Source of the DNA: Anaerolineae bacterium
Lineage (GTDB): Bacteria > Chloroflexota > Anaerolineae > JACIWR01
DNA: 6,696 nt
Direction: 5' to 3'
NCBI GenBank assembly: GCA_021162125.1
Contig: JAGGZG010000319.1
Span: 1-6,696, forward strand
Shown: one piece after another, positions 1 to 5,490 of the stretch
How positions within the stretch are numbered: position 1 is the first letter of the stretch
How the letters are laid out: every line of letters starts with the position of its first letter
The notes under the pieces: generated by a model
What the model saw: only the letters and a program-made list of their open reading frames with translations
The model's database searches: none
What the model was told of the DNA's origin: nothing
Position numbers and translations under genes: made by a program

Positions 1-36
1 CGATTGAAATCGCCTCTAGAGGGCTTGCAGCCGAGC

Positions 37-74
37 GTCCACCTGCGTGGGCGCGCCTGTCCACGCAGGTGGAC
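37..74. repeat. Perfect 14-bp inverted repeat (hairpin)
   Basis: GTCCACCTGCGTGG at 37-50 pairs perfectly with CCACGCAGGTGGAC at 61-74 around a 10-nt loop (51-60). An alternative small hairpin, GTCCAC/GTGGAC at 59-74, nests in the right arm. No T-run follows, so it does not look like an intrinsic terminator for an upstream gene. It may be a dispersed intergenic palindrome or a leader structure of the gene at 140. The pairing is seen directly; the role is unknown. Confidence 0.8.
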
Positions 75-89
75 AGCCAGCTTTAGCTC

Positions 90-119
90 CTCAGGCGCGG
101 TTTCAACCGCTGGCCTGAG
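90..119. repeat. Bulged hairpin just upstream of the ThDP-enzyme gene
   Basis: CTCAGGC (90-96) pairs with GCCTGAG (113-119), and GCGGTT (97-102) pairs with AACCGC (105-110). The result is a 13-bp stem with a TC loop (which may open further) and a 2-nt TG bulge at 111-112. It ends only 8 nt before the Shine-Dalgarno sequence at 128, so in a transcript it would sit next to the ribosome entry site. No T-run follows. It could be a dispersed repeat or a leader element. Confidence 0.75.
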
Positions 120-127
120 TAGTAACC

Positions 128-134
128 GAGGAGG
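128..134 (+). promoter_or_regulatory. Ribosome binding site, GAGGAGG
   Basis: GAGGAGG ends 5 nt before the ATG at 140 and fixes the start of the ThDP-dependent enzyme. There is no comparable site at an alternative in-frame start. Confidence 0.8.
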
Positions 135-139
135 CAACG

Positions 140-1882
140 ATGGCCGAGATCATGGGTGCTGAACTGTTGGTCAAGTGCCTGATCAAAGAGGGGGTACGCC
201 TCGTGTTCGGCGTGCCCGGCGACCAGTGCAATCCCATCACCGATGCCATTCACCGTCTTGGACGGGACGCCGGCCTGGAATTTGTAATGACCCGCCACGA
301 GCAGGCAGCGGCGCACATGGCCGATGCCTGGGCGCGAGTCACCGGCCAGCCGGGGGTCTGTCTGGCCACAGTGGGCCCTGGCGTGGCCGACCTGGTACCC
401 GGCGTGTATCCCGCCTACGCCGACTCCATCCCGCTGATCGTGCTAGGCGCACAGAATCAGACCTGGCGCAGCTACCCGGAGCATGGTTCGATGCAGGCCC
501 TCGATCAGATCTCACTGATGACCCCCATCACCAAGTGGCGGGCGCTGGTGAACTGCGGACGGCGCATTCCCCACCTGACCCAGTGGGCCTTCCGCGCTGC
601 TCTTTCAGGTCGCCCCGGCCCGGTCTACCTGGACCTACCCTCGGACGTATTGTGCGAGTTGGTGGACGAGGACGAATATCCCCCACTTCCCCCTGACCAC
701 TACCGCGCGCTCAAACCGCCCGCCGGTGATCCCGACCTGATCGCCCAGGCGGCAGATATGTTGGCCAATGCCGACCGCCCCCTGCTCCACGCCGGTGGCG
801 GCGTGCTCCGCTCCGCCGCCTGGCAGGAGTTCATTGAGTTGGCCGAGTACCTGGGCGCGGCCATGACCACCAGCCTGGGGGCGCGCGGCGTTGTGCCGGA
901 GGATCATCCCCTGTGCCTGATTCCCAGCAGTTTCGGGGCGCTGGGCGCACAGTCTGCCGCCGACGTCGTGCTCCTGGTCGGTGGGCGGCTGGGCGACCTG
1001 GACTTCTGGGGCAAGCCCCCGGCCTGGGGTGAGTACGGCGAGCAGAAATGGATCCAGATTGACATCAGCGGGGAGAACATTGGTCTGAACCGCCCGGTGG
1101 ACCTGGGGATCATCGGTGACGCCAAAGCCTGCTTGCGGGCCTTGCTGACCGCCGTGAAGAAGCGGACACCTCGTCGCCAGGAGTGGGCGGAGATTGCCGA
1201 CGCGCGCGAGGCGACGGAGGGCTGGCTGAGCGGCTACCGCGAACTGGGTCAATGCGACGACGTGCCCATCCACCCCCTGCGCCTGGTGCAGGAAGTACGT
1301 GACTTCTTCCCCCGCAACGCCATAGTCAGCGTGGATGGTGGCAACACCGCAGTGTGGGCCTTCTACCTGAATCGCATCTACGAGCCGCGCACCTTCCTCT
1401 GGCCCGCCGACTCCGGCCACCTGGGCACCGGCGTACCCTATGCCATTGGTGCTAAATTGGCCGCGAAGACTCTGGGGAACCCGGACGTGCCGGTGTACTG
1501 CATCACCGGCGACGGGTCATTTGGCTTCAATGGAATCGAGATGGAGACCGCCCGCCGCCTGAACACACCCATCGTAGTCATCATCGCCGACGACGGCGCG
1601 TGGGGGATGATCAAGGGCGGGCAGAAGCTGGTGTACGATGAGCGGTACATCGGGGTGAACCTGTCACCAGTGCGTTACGATCTCTTCGCCCAGGCGCTGG
1701 GCTGCTACGGTGAGCGAGTCACCGAGCCTGACCAGATCAGACCCGCCTTGCAGCGCGCGGTAGATTCCGGATTGCCCGCCGTGCTCGACGTGATCATAGA
1801 CCCCGAGGTCAACCTGGTTCCACCCGACCTGGAGATCCTGGACGGGTTGTGGATGGAGGGTTGCGAGATTCAGCCACGCTGA
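140..1882 (+). CDS. Thiamine-diphosphate-dependent enzyme, acetolactate synthase-like
   Basis: This 580-residue protein has the three-domain plan and length of the acetolactate synthase/2-hydroxyacyl-CoA lyase/oxalyl-CoA decarboxylase superfamily. The N-terminal pyrimidine-binding domain (about 1-170) contains FGVPGD (23-28) and RHEQAAAHMADAWAR from 52, where Glu54 is the expected cofactor-activating glutamate. The central nucleotide-fold domain (about 195-335) contains the LLHAGGG segment. The C-terminal pyrophosphate domain (about 370-560) carries GDGSFGFNGIEMETA from 457. The motif normally closes with Asn-Asn or Asn-Asp, but here it reads ADDGAWG at 483-489, with Asp484 where the metal-ligand Asn usually sits. 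Family members make or break C-C bonds next to a carbonyl, via decarboxylation, ligation or acyl-CoA cleavage. No regulatory subunit (ilvN) or ilvC lies next door, so a catabolic or specialised role is as likely as valine biosynthesis. The substrate is not predictable. The protein is cytoplasmic, with no signal peptide. The ATG follows a strong GAGGAGG. Confidence 0.93.
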   Translation: MAEIMGAELLVKCLIKEGVRLVFGVPGDQCNPITDAIHRLGRDAGLEFVMTRHEQAAAHMADAWARVTGQPGVCLATVGPGVADLVPGVYPAYADSIPLIVLGAQNQTWRSYPEHGSMQALDQISLMTPITKWRALVNCGRRIPHLTQWAFRAALSGRPGPVYLDLPSDVLCELVDEDEYPPLPPDHYRALKPPAGDPDLIAQAADMLANADRPLLHAGGGVLRSAAWQEFIELAEYLGAAMTTSLGARGVVPEDHPLCLIPSSFGALGAQSAADVVLLVGGRLGDLDFWGKPPAWGEYGEQKWIQIDISGENIGLNRPVDLGIIGDAKACLRALLTAVKKRTPRRQEWAEIADAREATEGWLSGYRELGQCDDVPIHPLRLVQEVRDFFPRNAIVSVDGGNTAVWAFYLNRIYEPRTFLWPADSGHLGTGVPYAIGAKLAAKTLGNPDVPVYCITGDGSFGFNGIEMETARRLNTPIVVIIADDGAWGMIKGGQKLVYDERYIGVNLSPVRYDLFAQALGCYGERVTEPDQIRPALQRAVDSGLPAVLDVIIDPEVNLVPPDLEILDGLWMEGCEIQPR

Positions 1883-1904
1883 TGACAACCCATCAATTGG
1901 ACGT

Positions 1905-1927
1905 GCACCGCCTGTTCACGGCGGTGC
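1905..1927. repeat. 8-7-8 hairpin, loop orientation 1
   Basis: GCACCGCC (1905-1912) and GGCGGTGC (1920-1927) form an 8-bp perfect stem around the 7-nt loop TGTTCAC (1913-1919). It starts 22 nt after the stop of the ThDP-enzyme gene and heads an 85-bp element (1905-1989) that recurs at 6418-6502. In that second copy the loop is the exact reverse complement. No T-run follows, so a classical terminator is unlikely. Confidence 0.85.
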
Positions 1928-1943
1928 TGGGTAACTTTCCACA

Positions 1944-2070
1944 TTGAAAAACCTATCCAGCACCGGCTCTTCAGGCCGGTGCGGCCTTGAAAAACCTATC
2001 CAGCACCGGCTCTTCAGGCCGGTGCGGCCTTGAAGAACCTATCCAGCACCGGCTCTTCAGGCCGGTGCAC
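1944..2070. repeat. Three 43-nt tandem repeats, each with an identical hairpin
   Basis: Units begin with TTGAA at 1944, 1987 and 2030. The first two units (1944-1986 and 1987-2029) are identical over 43 nt. The third has one A-to-G change and ends at about 2070. Each contains GCACCGGC, the loop TCTTCAG and GCCGGTGC, at 1960-1982, 2003-2025 and 2046-2068. The last hairpin ends 12 nt before the purine-rich ribosome-binding region of the SRPBCC gene, so all three would lie in its 5' leader if transcription starts upstream. A fourth, diverged unit lies at about 6457-6499. There are no unique spacers, so this is not a CRISPR array. It resembles REP/BIME-like intergenic palindromes; whether it is mobile or regulatory cannot be read here. 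Confidence 0.92.
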
Positions 2071-2080
2071 ATCAAAGACA

Positions 2081-2090
2081 GGAAGGAGAG
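2081..2090 (+). promoter_or_regulatory. Ribosome binding site, AAGGAG core
   Basis: AAGGAG at 2083-2088, inside a purine-rich run, precedes the ATG at 2093 by 4 nt. This short but usable spacing decides the start of the SRPBCC gene. The longer reading frame that begins with TTG at 2030 would translate repeat sequence. Confidence 0.75.
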
Positions 2091-2092
2091 AA

Positions 2093-2539
2093 ATGGCACA
2101 CATCACGAGAGACATCCTGATCCAGGCGGCACCAGAGGCCGTCTACGCCGTAGCCCGCGACCCCAATCGCTGGGCCACCTGGTTCGCCAACCTCTCTGGC
2201 CCGGAGAAGTTGGAGGGCGATGGCAGTGCGGGCACTGTTGGTCACTACACCTATAAGATGGCCGGCGTGCCCATGCCGGTCAAAGTCACGGTATTGGAGG
2301 ATGCTGCCTCGCCATCGGGCTGCCGGTGGGTAGGCCGGGTGGAGGGAGCAATCACCGCCGAGCAGACCTTCGTCTACGCGCCTGAGGGCGGCGGCACGCG
2401 GCTGACGGTGGAGATAGATTACACCGTGCCCGGTGCAGGGCTGGGCAAGCTGGCCGACAAATTGGTGGTGGAGCGCTTTAACGAGCGAGTCGCCGATCAA
2501 ACGCTGCAAGCCCTGAAGCAACTCTGTGAAGGGGGATGA
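2093..2539 (+). CDS. SRPBCC (START-like/polyketide cyclase) family protein
   Basis: This 148-residue cytoplasmic protein has the size and pattern of the single-domain SRPBCC fold, a helix-grip cavity that binds hydrophobic ligands. The opening MAHITRDILIQAAPEAVYAV gives the first strand followed by the usual 'I-x-A-x-P-x-x-V' helix start. Next comes the DPNRWATWF segment (about 23-31), typical of Polyketide_cyc2 proteins. A set of strands ends in GGGTRLTVEIDYTVPG, and a long C-terminal helix (about 115-145) closes the cavity. Members act as cyclases, lipid carriers or accessory proteins, and many have no known ligand. The gene lies 31 nt upstream of the dehydrogenase at 2571, so co-transcription is likely. 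The in-frame extension back to 2030 was rejected because it only translates the 43-nt repeat. The fold is fairly sure; the ligand is unknown. Confidence 0.85.
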   Translation: MAHITRDILIQAAPEAVYAVARDPNRWATWFANLSGPEKLEGDGSAGTVGHYTYKMAGVPMPVKVTVLEDAASPSGCRWVGRVEGAITAEQTFVYAPEGGGTRLTVEIDYTVPGAGLGKLADKLVVERFNERVADQTLQALKQLCEGG

Positions 2540-2557
2540 AGGAGCAAAGCACCGCAT

Positions 2558-2563
2558 GGAGGA
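2558..2563 (+). promoter_or_regulatory. Ribosome binding site, GGAGGA
   Basis: GGAGGA ends 7 nt before the ATG at 2571. It overlaps the alternative in-frame ATG at 2556, so that codon (and the GTG at 2526) cannot use it. It therefore favours 2571 as the dehydrogenase start. Confidence 0.8.
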
Positions 2564-2570
2564 AAAGCCT

Positions 2571-3587
2571 ATGAAAGCCGCCATTCTCCGAGGGAGTGGG
2601 CAGATTGAGGTCGTCGAGATGCCCGTGCCCGAGCCCGGGCCCGGTGAGGTAGTGATCAAAGTACATTACTGCGGCATCTGCGGTTCAGACATTGATGCCT
2701 ACGAGACGGGCACTTACGAGCCGGGGCTGATCATCGGCCACGAATTCGCGGGCGAAATCGTCAGCACTGGCGAGAGGGTGTACGGCCTGGACGTGGGTGA
2801 CCTGGTCGCGGTGAACAGCATCGTCCCTTGTGGGATGTGCTACTTCTGCCGCCACGGGATGGGCGGGCAATGCGAGGACGTGATCCAGCCGGGGGTCAGC
2901 CACAACGGGGGCATGGCCGAGTACGCGAAAGTGCCAGCTCCGGCAGTACACCGCCTACCAGCGGGGATGACCACTCGCCAGGCAGTGCTCACCGAACCGT
3001 TGGGCAACGCCCTGCACGCAGTGCGCCTGTCCGCGCTCAAACCCGGCGACCGGGCGCTGGTCATGGGCGCGGGGCCTATTGGCCTGCTGACGCTACAATG
3101 TGCCCGCCTGGCCGGGGCGCGAGAGGTCTACGTCACCGAGCTGAGCCCCTCGCGAGCAAGGCTGGCCGCGCAGTTGGGCGCGACGATGGTGCTCAATCCC
3201 CAGAAGGACAACCTGTTCATCGCCCTGGACGAGCCCACCGAGGGACTGGGACCGGACGTGATCTTCGTCTGTGCCGGCGTGCCTGCCGCCATCGAGGATG
3301 CGATTACCCTGGTGCGCAAGGGCGGCCAGATCGTGGTCGTGGGCATTGCCGAGGAGCCAGTGACTGCTGACTTCATGACCGTGGTGCTGAGCGAGGTGAG
3401 TATCAAAGGTTCTTACGGCGGGTACGAAGAGATGCCGCTGGCCCTGGACTTCATCGCCCAGGGGCGGGTAGCCGTGGAATCGTTGATCTCCCACGAAATC
3501 GCCCTGGAGGACGTGGTCGAACAGGGCTTCGAGATGCTGACCCATCCGCCGCACGAGGCGGTAAAAGTGCTAGTCAAGCTACCATAG
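2571..3587 (+). CDS. Zinc-dependent medium-chain alcohol/polyol dehydrogenase
   Basis: This 338-residue protein is a medium-chain dehydrogenase of the sorbitol/threonine/butanediol-dehydrogenase-like type, interconverting an alcohol and a ketone or aldehyde with NAD(P). Catalytic-zinc residues are Cys37 (in CGICGSD), His57 and Glu58 (in GHEFAGE), with Glu142 in TEPLGNALHAV as the possible fourth ligand. The structural-zinc lobe is complete: Cys87, Cys90, Cys93 and Cys101. The Rossmann motif is GAGPIG at 166-171. An acidic Glu190 at the end of the second strand argues for NAD over NADP. KAAILRGSGQIEVVEMP at the N-terminus is the family's usual first strand, which supports the start at 2571. 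The gene follows the SRPBCC gene by 31 nt and is probably in the same operon. The family is certain; the substrate is not. Confidence 0.93.
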   Translation: MKAAILRGSGQIEVVEMPVPEPGPGEVVIKVHYCGICGSDIDAYETGTYEPGLIIGHEFAGEIVSTGERVYGLDVGDLVAVNSIVPCGMCYFCRHGMGGQCEDVIQPGVSHNGGMAEYAKVPAPAVHRLPAGMTTRQAVLTEPLGNALHAVRLSALKPGDRALVMGAGPIGLLTLQCARLAGAREVYVTELSPSRARLAAQLGATMVLNPQKDNLFIALDEPTEGLGPDVIFVCAGVPAAIEDAITLVRKGGQIVVVGIAEEPVTADFMTVVLSEVSIKGSYGGYEEMPLALDFIAQGRVAVESLISHEIALEDVVEQGFEMLTHPPHEAVKVLVKLP

Positions 3588-3638
3588 AGCGACCGAAGGG
3601 CCTGCTCTGAGCAACGCCAAAGGGGAGCGAAGCTTGTC

Positions 3639-3707
3639 CTGAGCACAGCCGAAGTCCACCCCGCCGGGCGCTAAACCGCCCGGCTACGAGGCTTCGACTG
3701 GGCTCAG
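3639..3707. repeat. Nested palindromes: outer 16-nt arms around an 8-bp hairpin
   Basis: CTGAGCACAGCCGAAG (3639-3654) is the reverse complement of CTTCGACTGGGCTCAG (3692-3707) at 14 of 16 positions. Between these arms lies a perfect inner hairpin, GCCGGGCG (3663-3670) with CGCCCGGC (3677-3684) and the loop CTAAAC. Both arm types match sequences I know as common dispersed repeats in Chloroflexota-like genomes; that recognition is from memory. Confidence 0.75.
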
Positions 3708-3720
3708 CCGAACGGTGGGA

Positions 3721-3737
3721 AGCCCCCTTTGGGGGCT
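3721..3737. repeat. Hairpin AGCCCCC-TTT-GGGGGCT
   Basis: A perfect 7-bp stem with the loop TTT at 3728-3730. It lacks a downstream T-run, so it is a poor candidate for an intrinsic terminator. It belongs to the chain of palindromes after the dehydrogenase gene. Confidence 0.7.
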
Positions 3738-3766
3738 CCAGAGACCCGGAGAGCCTTGCATCTCGT

Positions 3767-3791
3767 AGCCCGGACGTGGAACGTCCGGGCT
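3767..3791. repeat. Perfect 11-bp hairpin AGCCCGGACGT-GGA-ACGTCCGGGCT
   Basis: Arms 3767-3777 and 3781-3791 pair perfectly around the 3-nt loop GGA. The motif 'cgtagcccggacgt...acgtccgggct' is one I recall as a dispersed intergenic palindrome. No T-run follows. Confidence 0.8.
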
Positions 3792-4023
3792 GAGCGACCA
3801 ACACGTTACAAGGAGACTACCTCAAATCGGAAAAAACGGGATTCTTCCCTTCGACTTCGCTGCACTCCGCTCAGGATGCCCGCTCTGGCTTCGCCCGACA
3901 AGTGTCCGGTAGCAGGACCACAAAGAAAAACTCGGCGACCTTTGCGTGCTCTGCGGTAAAACAAGTGAGTAGTCGAACGCTTACGGAACAGCTATCAGGT
4001 TGCAAAACGCGACGCGAAAGAAA

Positions 4024-4029
4024 GGGAGG
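4024..4029 (+). promoter_or_regulatory. Ribosome binding site, GGGAGG
   Basis: GGGAGG ends 7 nt before the ATG at 4037 and sets the SCP2 start. Without it the frame could be read back to 3902 through repeat sequence. Confidence 0.8.
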
Positions 4030-4036
4030 CAAAACC

Positions 4037-4465
4037 ATGAAACTCGGAAGCCCAGAGTACCTGGCAGAGGTCCAGCGCCGCAGCAATGCCGACGCGACCT
4101 ACTGCGAGATGATCAAAGATGACGACGAGTCGTACACCCTGGTCATTCGAGCCGAGCCCAAGAAGGGGGTAAACGAGACCCTGACCATCGGTTTCCAAGT
4201 AGACCACGGTCAGATTTCGGATATATGGGTTGGCGAGCGGCCAACGACGTTCACCCTGGTCGGCCCTTATGGGGTGTGGGTGGACATCCTGCGCGGCAAG
4301 CTAGGTCCCAACAAGGCCTTTACCATGCGCAAGCTTAAAATCAAGGGCAATTTCCTGCAACTGCTGAAAGGGGCCGATTCCACCATCCGCTGGGTGGAGA
4401 TCCTGCGCACCATCCCCACGGAGTTTGAGGGGGAGTACGCGCAGTACAATTTCGGTGGGGAGTGA
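4037..4465 (+). CDS. SCP2 sterol-binding domain protein
   Basis: This 142-residue protein looks like a stand-alone SCP2 (sterol carrier protein 2) domain: LGSPEYLAEVQRRSN opens helix 1. It is followed by alternating strands (SYTLVIRAEPKKG, TLTIGFQVDHGQI, TTFTLVGPYGVWVDIL) and a helical end containing FTMRKLKIKGNFLQLLKG, the segment typically written 'kGdlkl...l'. The fold binds fatty acids, acyl-CoAs or sterol-like lipids in a hydrophobic tunnel. There is no signal peptide or membrane segment, so it is cytoplasmic. The gene is followed after 8 nt by a short-chain dehydrogenase, suggesting one transcript and a shared substrate class. In eukaryotic MFE-2 and HSDL2 the same two domains are fused. 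The ligand is unknown. Confidence 0.82.
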   Translation: MKLGSPEYLAEVQRRSNADATYCEMIKDDDESYTLVIRAEPKKGVNETLTIGFQVDHGQISDIWVGERPTTFTLVGPYGVWVDILRGKLGPNKAFTMRKLKIKGNFLQLLKGADSTIRWVEILRTIPTEFEGEYAQYNFGGE

Positions 4466-4473
4466 GGCGTAAC

Positions 4474-5355
4474 ATGGACCTGAGCAATAAAATCGCCATC
4501 ATCACCGGCGGGGGATCGGGCATCGGGCGGGGGATTGCGCGGATGTTCGCCAGCCTGGGGGCAAGCGTCGTCGTGGCCGACATCGAGCTGGCAGCTGCCG
4601 AGGAAGTGGCCGCCGAGTTGGAGGAGCAGGGCTATCCCGCGCTGGCCGTGGAGGTGGACGTCCAGGACGCGGAACAGGTGGGGGCCATGCTCCAGGCCAC
4701 GCTGGAGCGCTTTGGCGGGGTGGACGTGCTGGTCAACTCGGCCGGGGTGGGCACAGAGTCCCCCATTATCGAGATGCTGGAGGAGGAATGGGACTGGGTG
4801 CTGGGAGTCAATCTCAAGGGCGTCTTCCTCACCACCCGCGCCGTGGCCCGCTGGTGGATCGAGAACGGGCGGCGGGGGAAGATCATCAATCTGTCGTCCA
4901 TCAACGAGAGCGTGCCTCTGGCCGGTGAGACGCACTACTGTGCCTCCAAGGGCGGGGTGATGATGTTCACCCGCGCTGCCGCGCTGGAGCTGGCCCCCTA
5001 CGGCATCCACGTCAACGCCCTGGCCCCGGGCATGATCGAGACGGCGCTGACCGAAGAGGTGACCATGATCCCCGAACTGCGCGCGGCCCATCTCAAGCAG
5101 GTACCCTTCGGACGCTTCGGCCAGCCGGAGGACGTGGCCAAGGCCGCCGCTTTCCTGGCCTCGGAGTGGTCGGACTGGATCACCGGCCATTCGTTGGCCG
5201 TGGACGGTGGGATGCACCTCATCGGCGAGGAGAGCTACCTGTGGGCCATCGAGCGGGCGATGGGCCACCACGACACCATCCCCAGGGTGCCAATGTGCTG
5301 GCCGCCGGGGGCGATGCCGGAACCAGAGGATGTAAAACAACCCTGCTCCGAGTAG
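4474..5355 (+). CDS. Short-chain dehydrogenase/reductase with long C-terminal tail
   Basis: This 293-residue classical SDR has all the expected motifs. The cofactor loop TGGGSGIG spans 11-18. Asp36 ends strand 2 (VVVADI) and favours NAD(H). NSAG is at 88-91, a variant of NNAG. The catalytic set is Asn113, Ser142, Tyr155 and Lys159 (YCASK), followed by PGMIET at 185-190. The canonical fold ends near VDGG (243-246), giving the usual length of about 250. Here some 47 further residues follow, rich in Trp, Pro, Met and Cys and ending in PEDVKQPCSE. The TAG stop lies inside a repeat copy (GAGTAGTTG at 5350). The chosen ATG has GAGG 6 nt upstream. A GTG at 4462, overlapping the SCP2 stop, is an alternative that adds four residues. 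The gene is probably translationally coupled to the SCP2 gene. The substrate is unknown. Confidence 0.93.
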   Translation: MDLSNKIAIITGGGSGIGRGIARMFASLGASVVVADIELAAAEEVAAELEEQGYPALAVEVDVQDAEQVGAMLQATLERFGGVDVLVNSAGVGTESPIIEMLEEEWDWVLGVNLKGVFLTTRAVARWWIENGRRGKIINLSSINESVPLAGETHYCASKGGVMMFTRAAALELAPYGIHVNALAPGMIETALTEEVTMIPELRAAHLKQVPFGRFGQPEDVAKAAAFLASEWSDWITGHSLAVDGGMHLIGEESYLWAIERAMGHHDTIPRVPMCWPPGAMPEPEDVKQPCSE

Positions 5356-5487
5356 TTGCCCCAATTGCTCCTGCCGGATTGCCAGGTCCGGCGGTTATGG
5401 CCTGATCCAGGCCGAGCAGCGAGTAGTTGTCCCAACTGCTCCCGCCGGATCTGACAATCCAGGTTGAGCGGCGAGTAGTTGCCCAAC
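5350..5487. repeat. GAGTAGTTG direct repeats with serial hairpins
   Basis: Copies begin at 5350, 5421 and 5473. The first two agree at 27 of 30 positions (5350-5379 versus 5421-5450); the third is cut to about 15 nt. Each full copy folds: GAGTAGTTG pairs with CAATTGCTC (5362-5370) or CAACTGCTC (5433-5441), using G-T wobbles, around a 3-nt loop. Between copies lie two more hairpins, GCCGGA/TCCGGC (5373-5378 with 5387-5392) and GGCCTG-ATC-CAGGCC (5399-5413). The repeat overlaps the 3' end of the SDR gene and runs up to the ribosome binding site of the next gene, filling the whole gap. No T-run marks a terminator. Confidence 0.85.
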
Positions 5488-5490
5488 CGA

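Larger units (their letters stand above)
3588..4036. other. Gene-free region filled with dispersed palindromic repeats
   Basis: I see no credible gene in these 449 bases. The stretch begins with CGAAGGG-type repeat sequence 6 nt after the dehydrogenase stop. It holds nested palindromes at 3639-3707, a short hairpin at 3721-3737 and an 11-bp hairpin at 3767-3791. A further repeat-like block follows at 3838-3890 (TTCTTCCCTTCGACTTCGC...CCGCTCAGGATG). Last comes an ACCACAAAGAAAAACTC...CTTTGCGTGCTCTGCGGT segment at 3917-3956, of a kind I recall as widely scattered in environmental genomes. Short open frames here, such as one at 3729-3959, translate repeats. A promoter for the SCP2 gene may lie in 3960-4020, but I cannot assign -35 and -10 boxes. 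Confidence 0.75.

Noticed and set aside
635..1420. 261-residue open frame on the minus strand inside the ThDP-enzyme gene
   Set aside because: The plus-strand protein shows all ThDP-enzyme motifs along its length; the antisense frame has no recognisable feature.
140..1882. Naming the gene ilvB (biosynthetic acetolactate synthase)
   Set aside because: Neither a regulatory subunit nor ilvC is adjacent, the ThDP motif end is atypical, and other ThDP families are equally plausible.
1882..1947. 21-codon frame starting at an ATG that overlaps the ThDP-enzyme stop (TGATG)
   Set aside because: It runs through the 1905 hairpin element and stops in the spacer, with no sign of conservation. The overlap is probably chance.
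1944..2070. Possible CRISPR array
   Set aside because: The units are directly tandem with no variable spacers, and no cas gene is present.
1987..2256. Open frames beginning with TTG inside the 43-nt repeats, encoding a repeated MKNLSSTGSSGRC-like peptide
   Set aside because: They translate repeat DNA, switch frame because 43 is not a multiple of three, and lack a ribosome site. The AAGGAG and ATG at 2093 give a better start.
3721..3791. Intrinsic terminators for the dehydrogenase gene
   Set aside because: The stems are good but neither is followed by a T-run, so calling a terminator is not supported.
3729..3959. 76-residue plus-strand frame after the dehydrogenase gene
   Set aside because: It is composed of hairpin and dispersed-repeat sequence, basic and low in domain-like pattern, without a usable ribosome site.
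4267..5364. 365-residue open frame on the minus strand opposite SCP2 and SDR genes
   Set aside because: It overlaps two genes with clear family motifs and strong ribosome sites. Its protein is rich in Gly, His, Arg and Pro with no domain; it is a GC-rich shadow frame.
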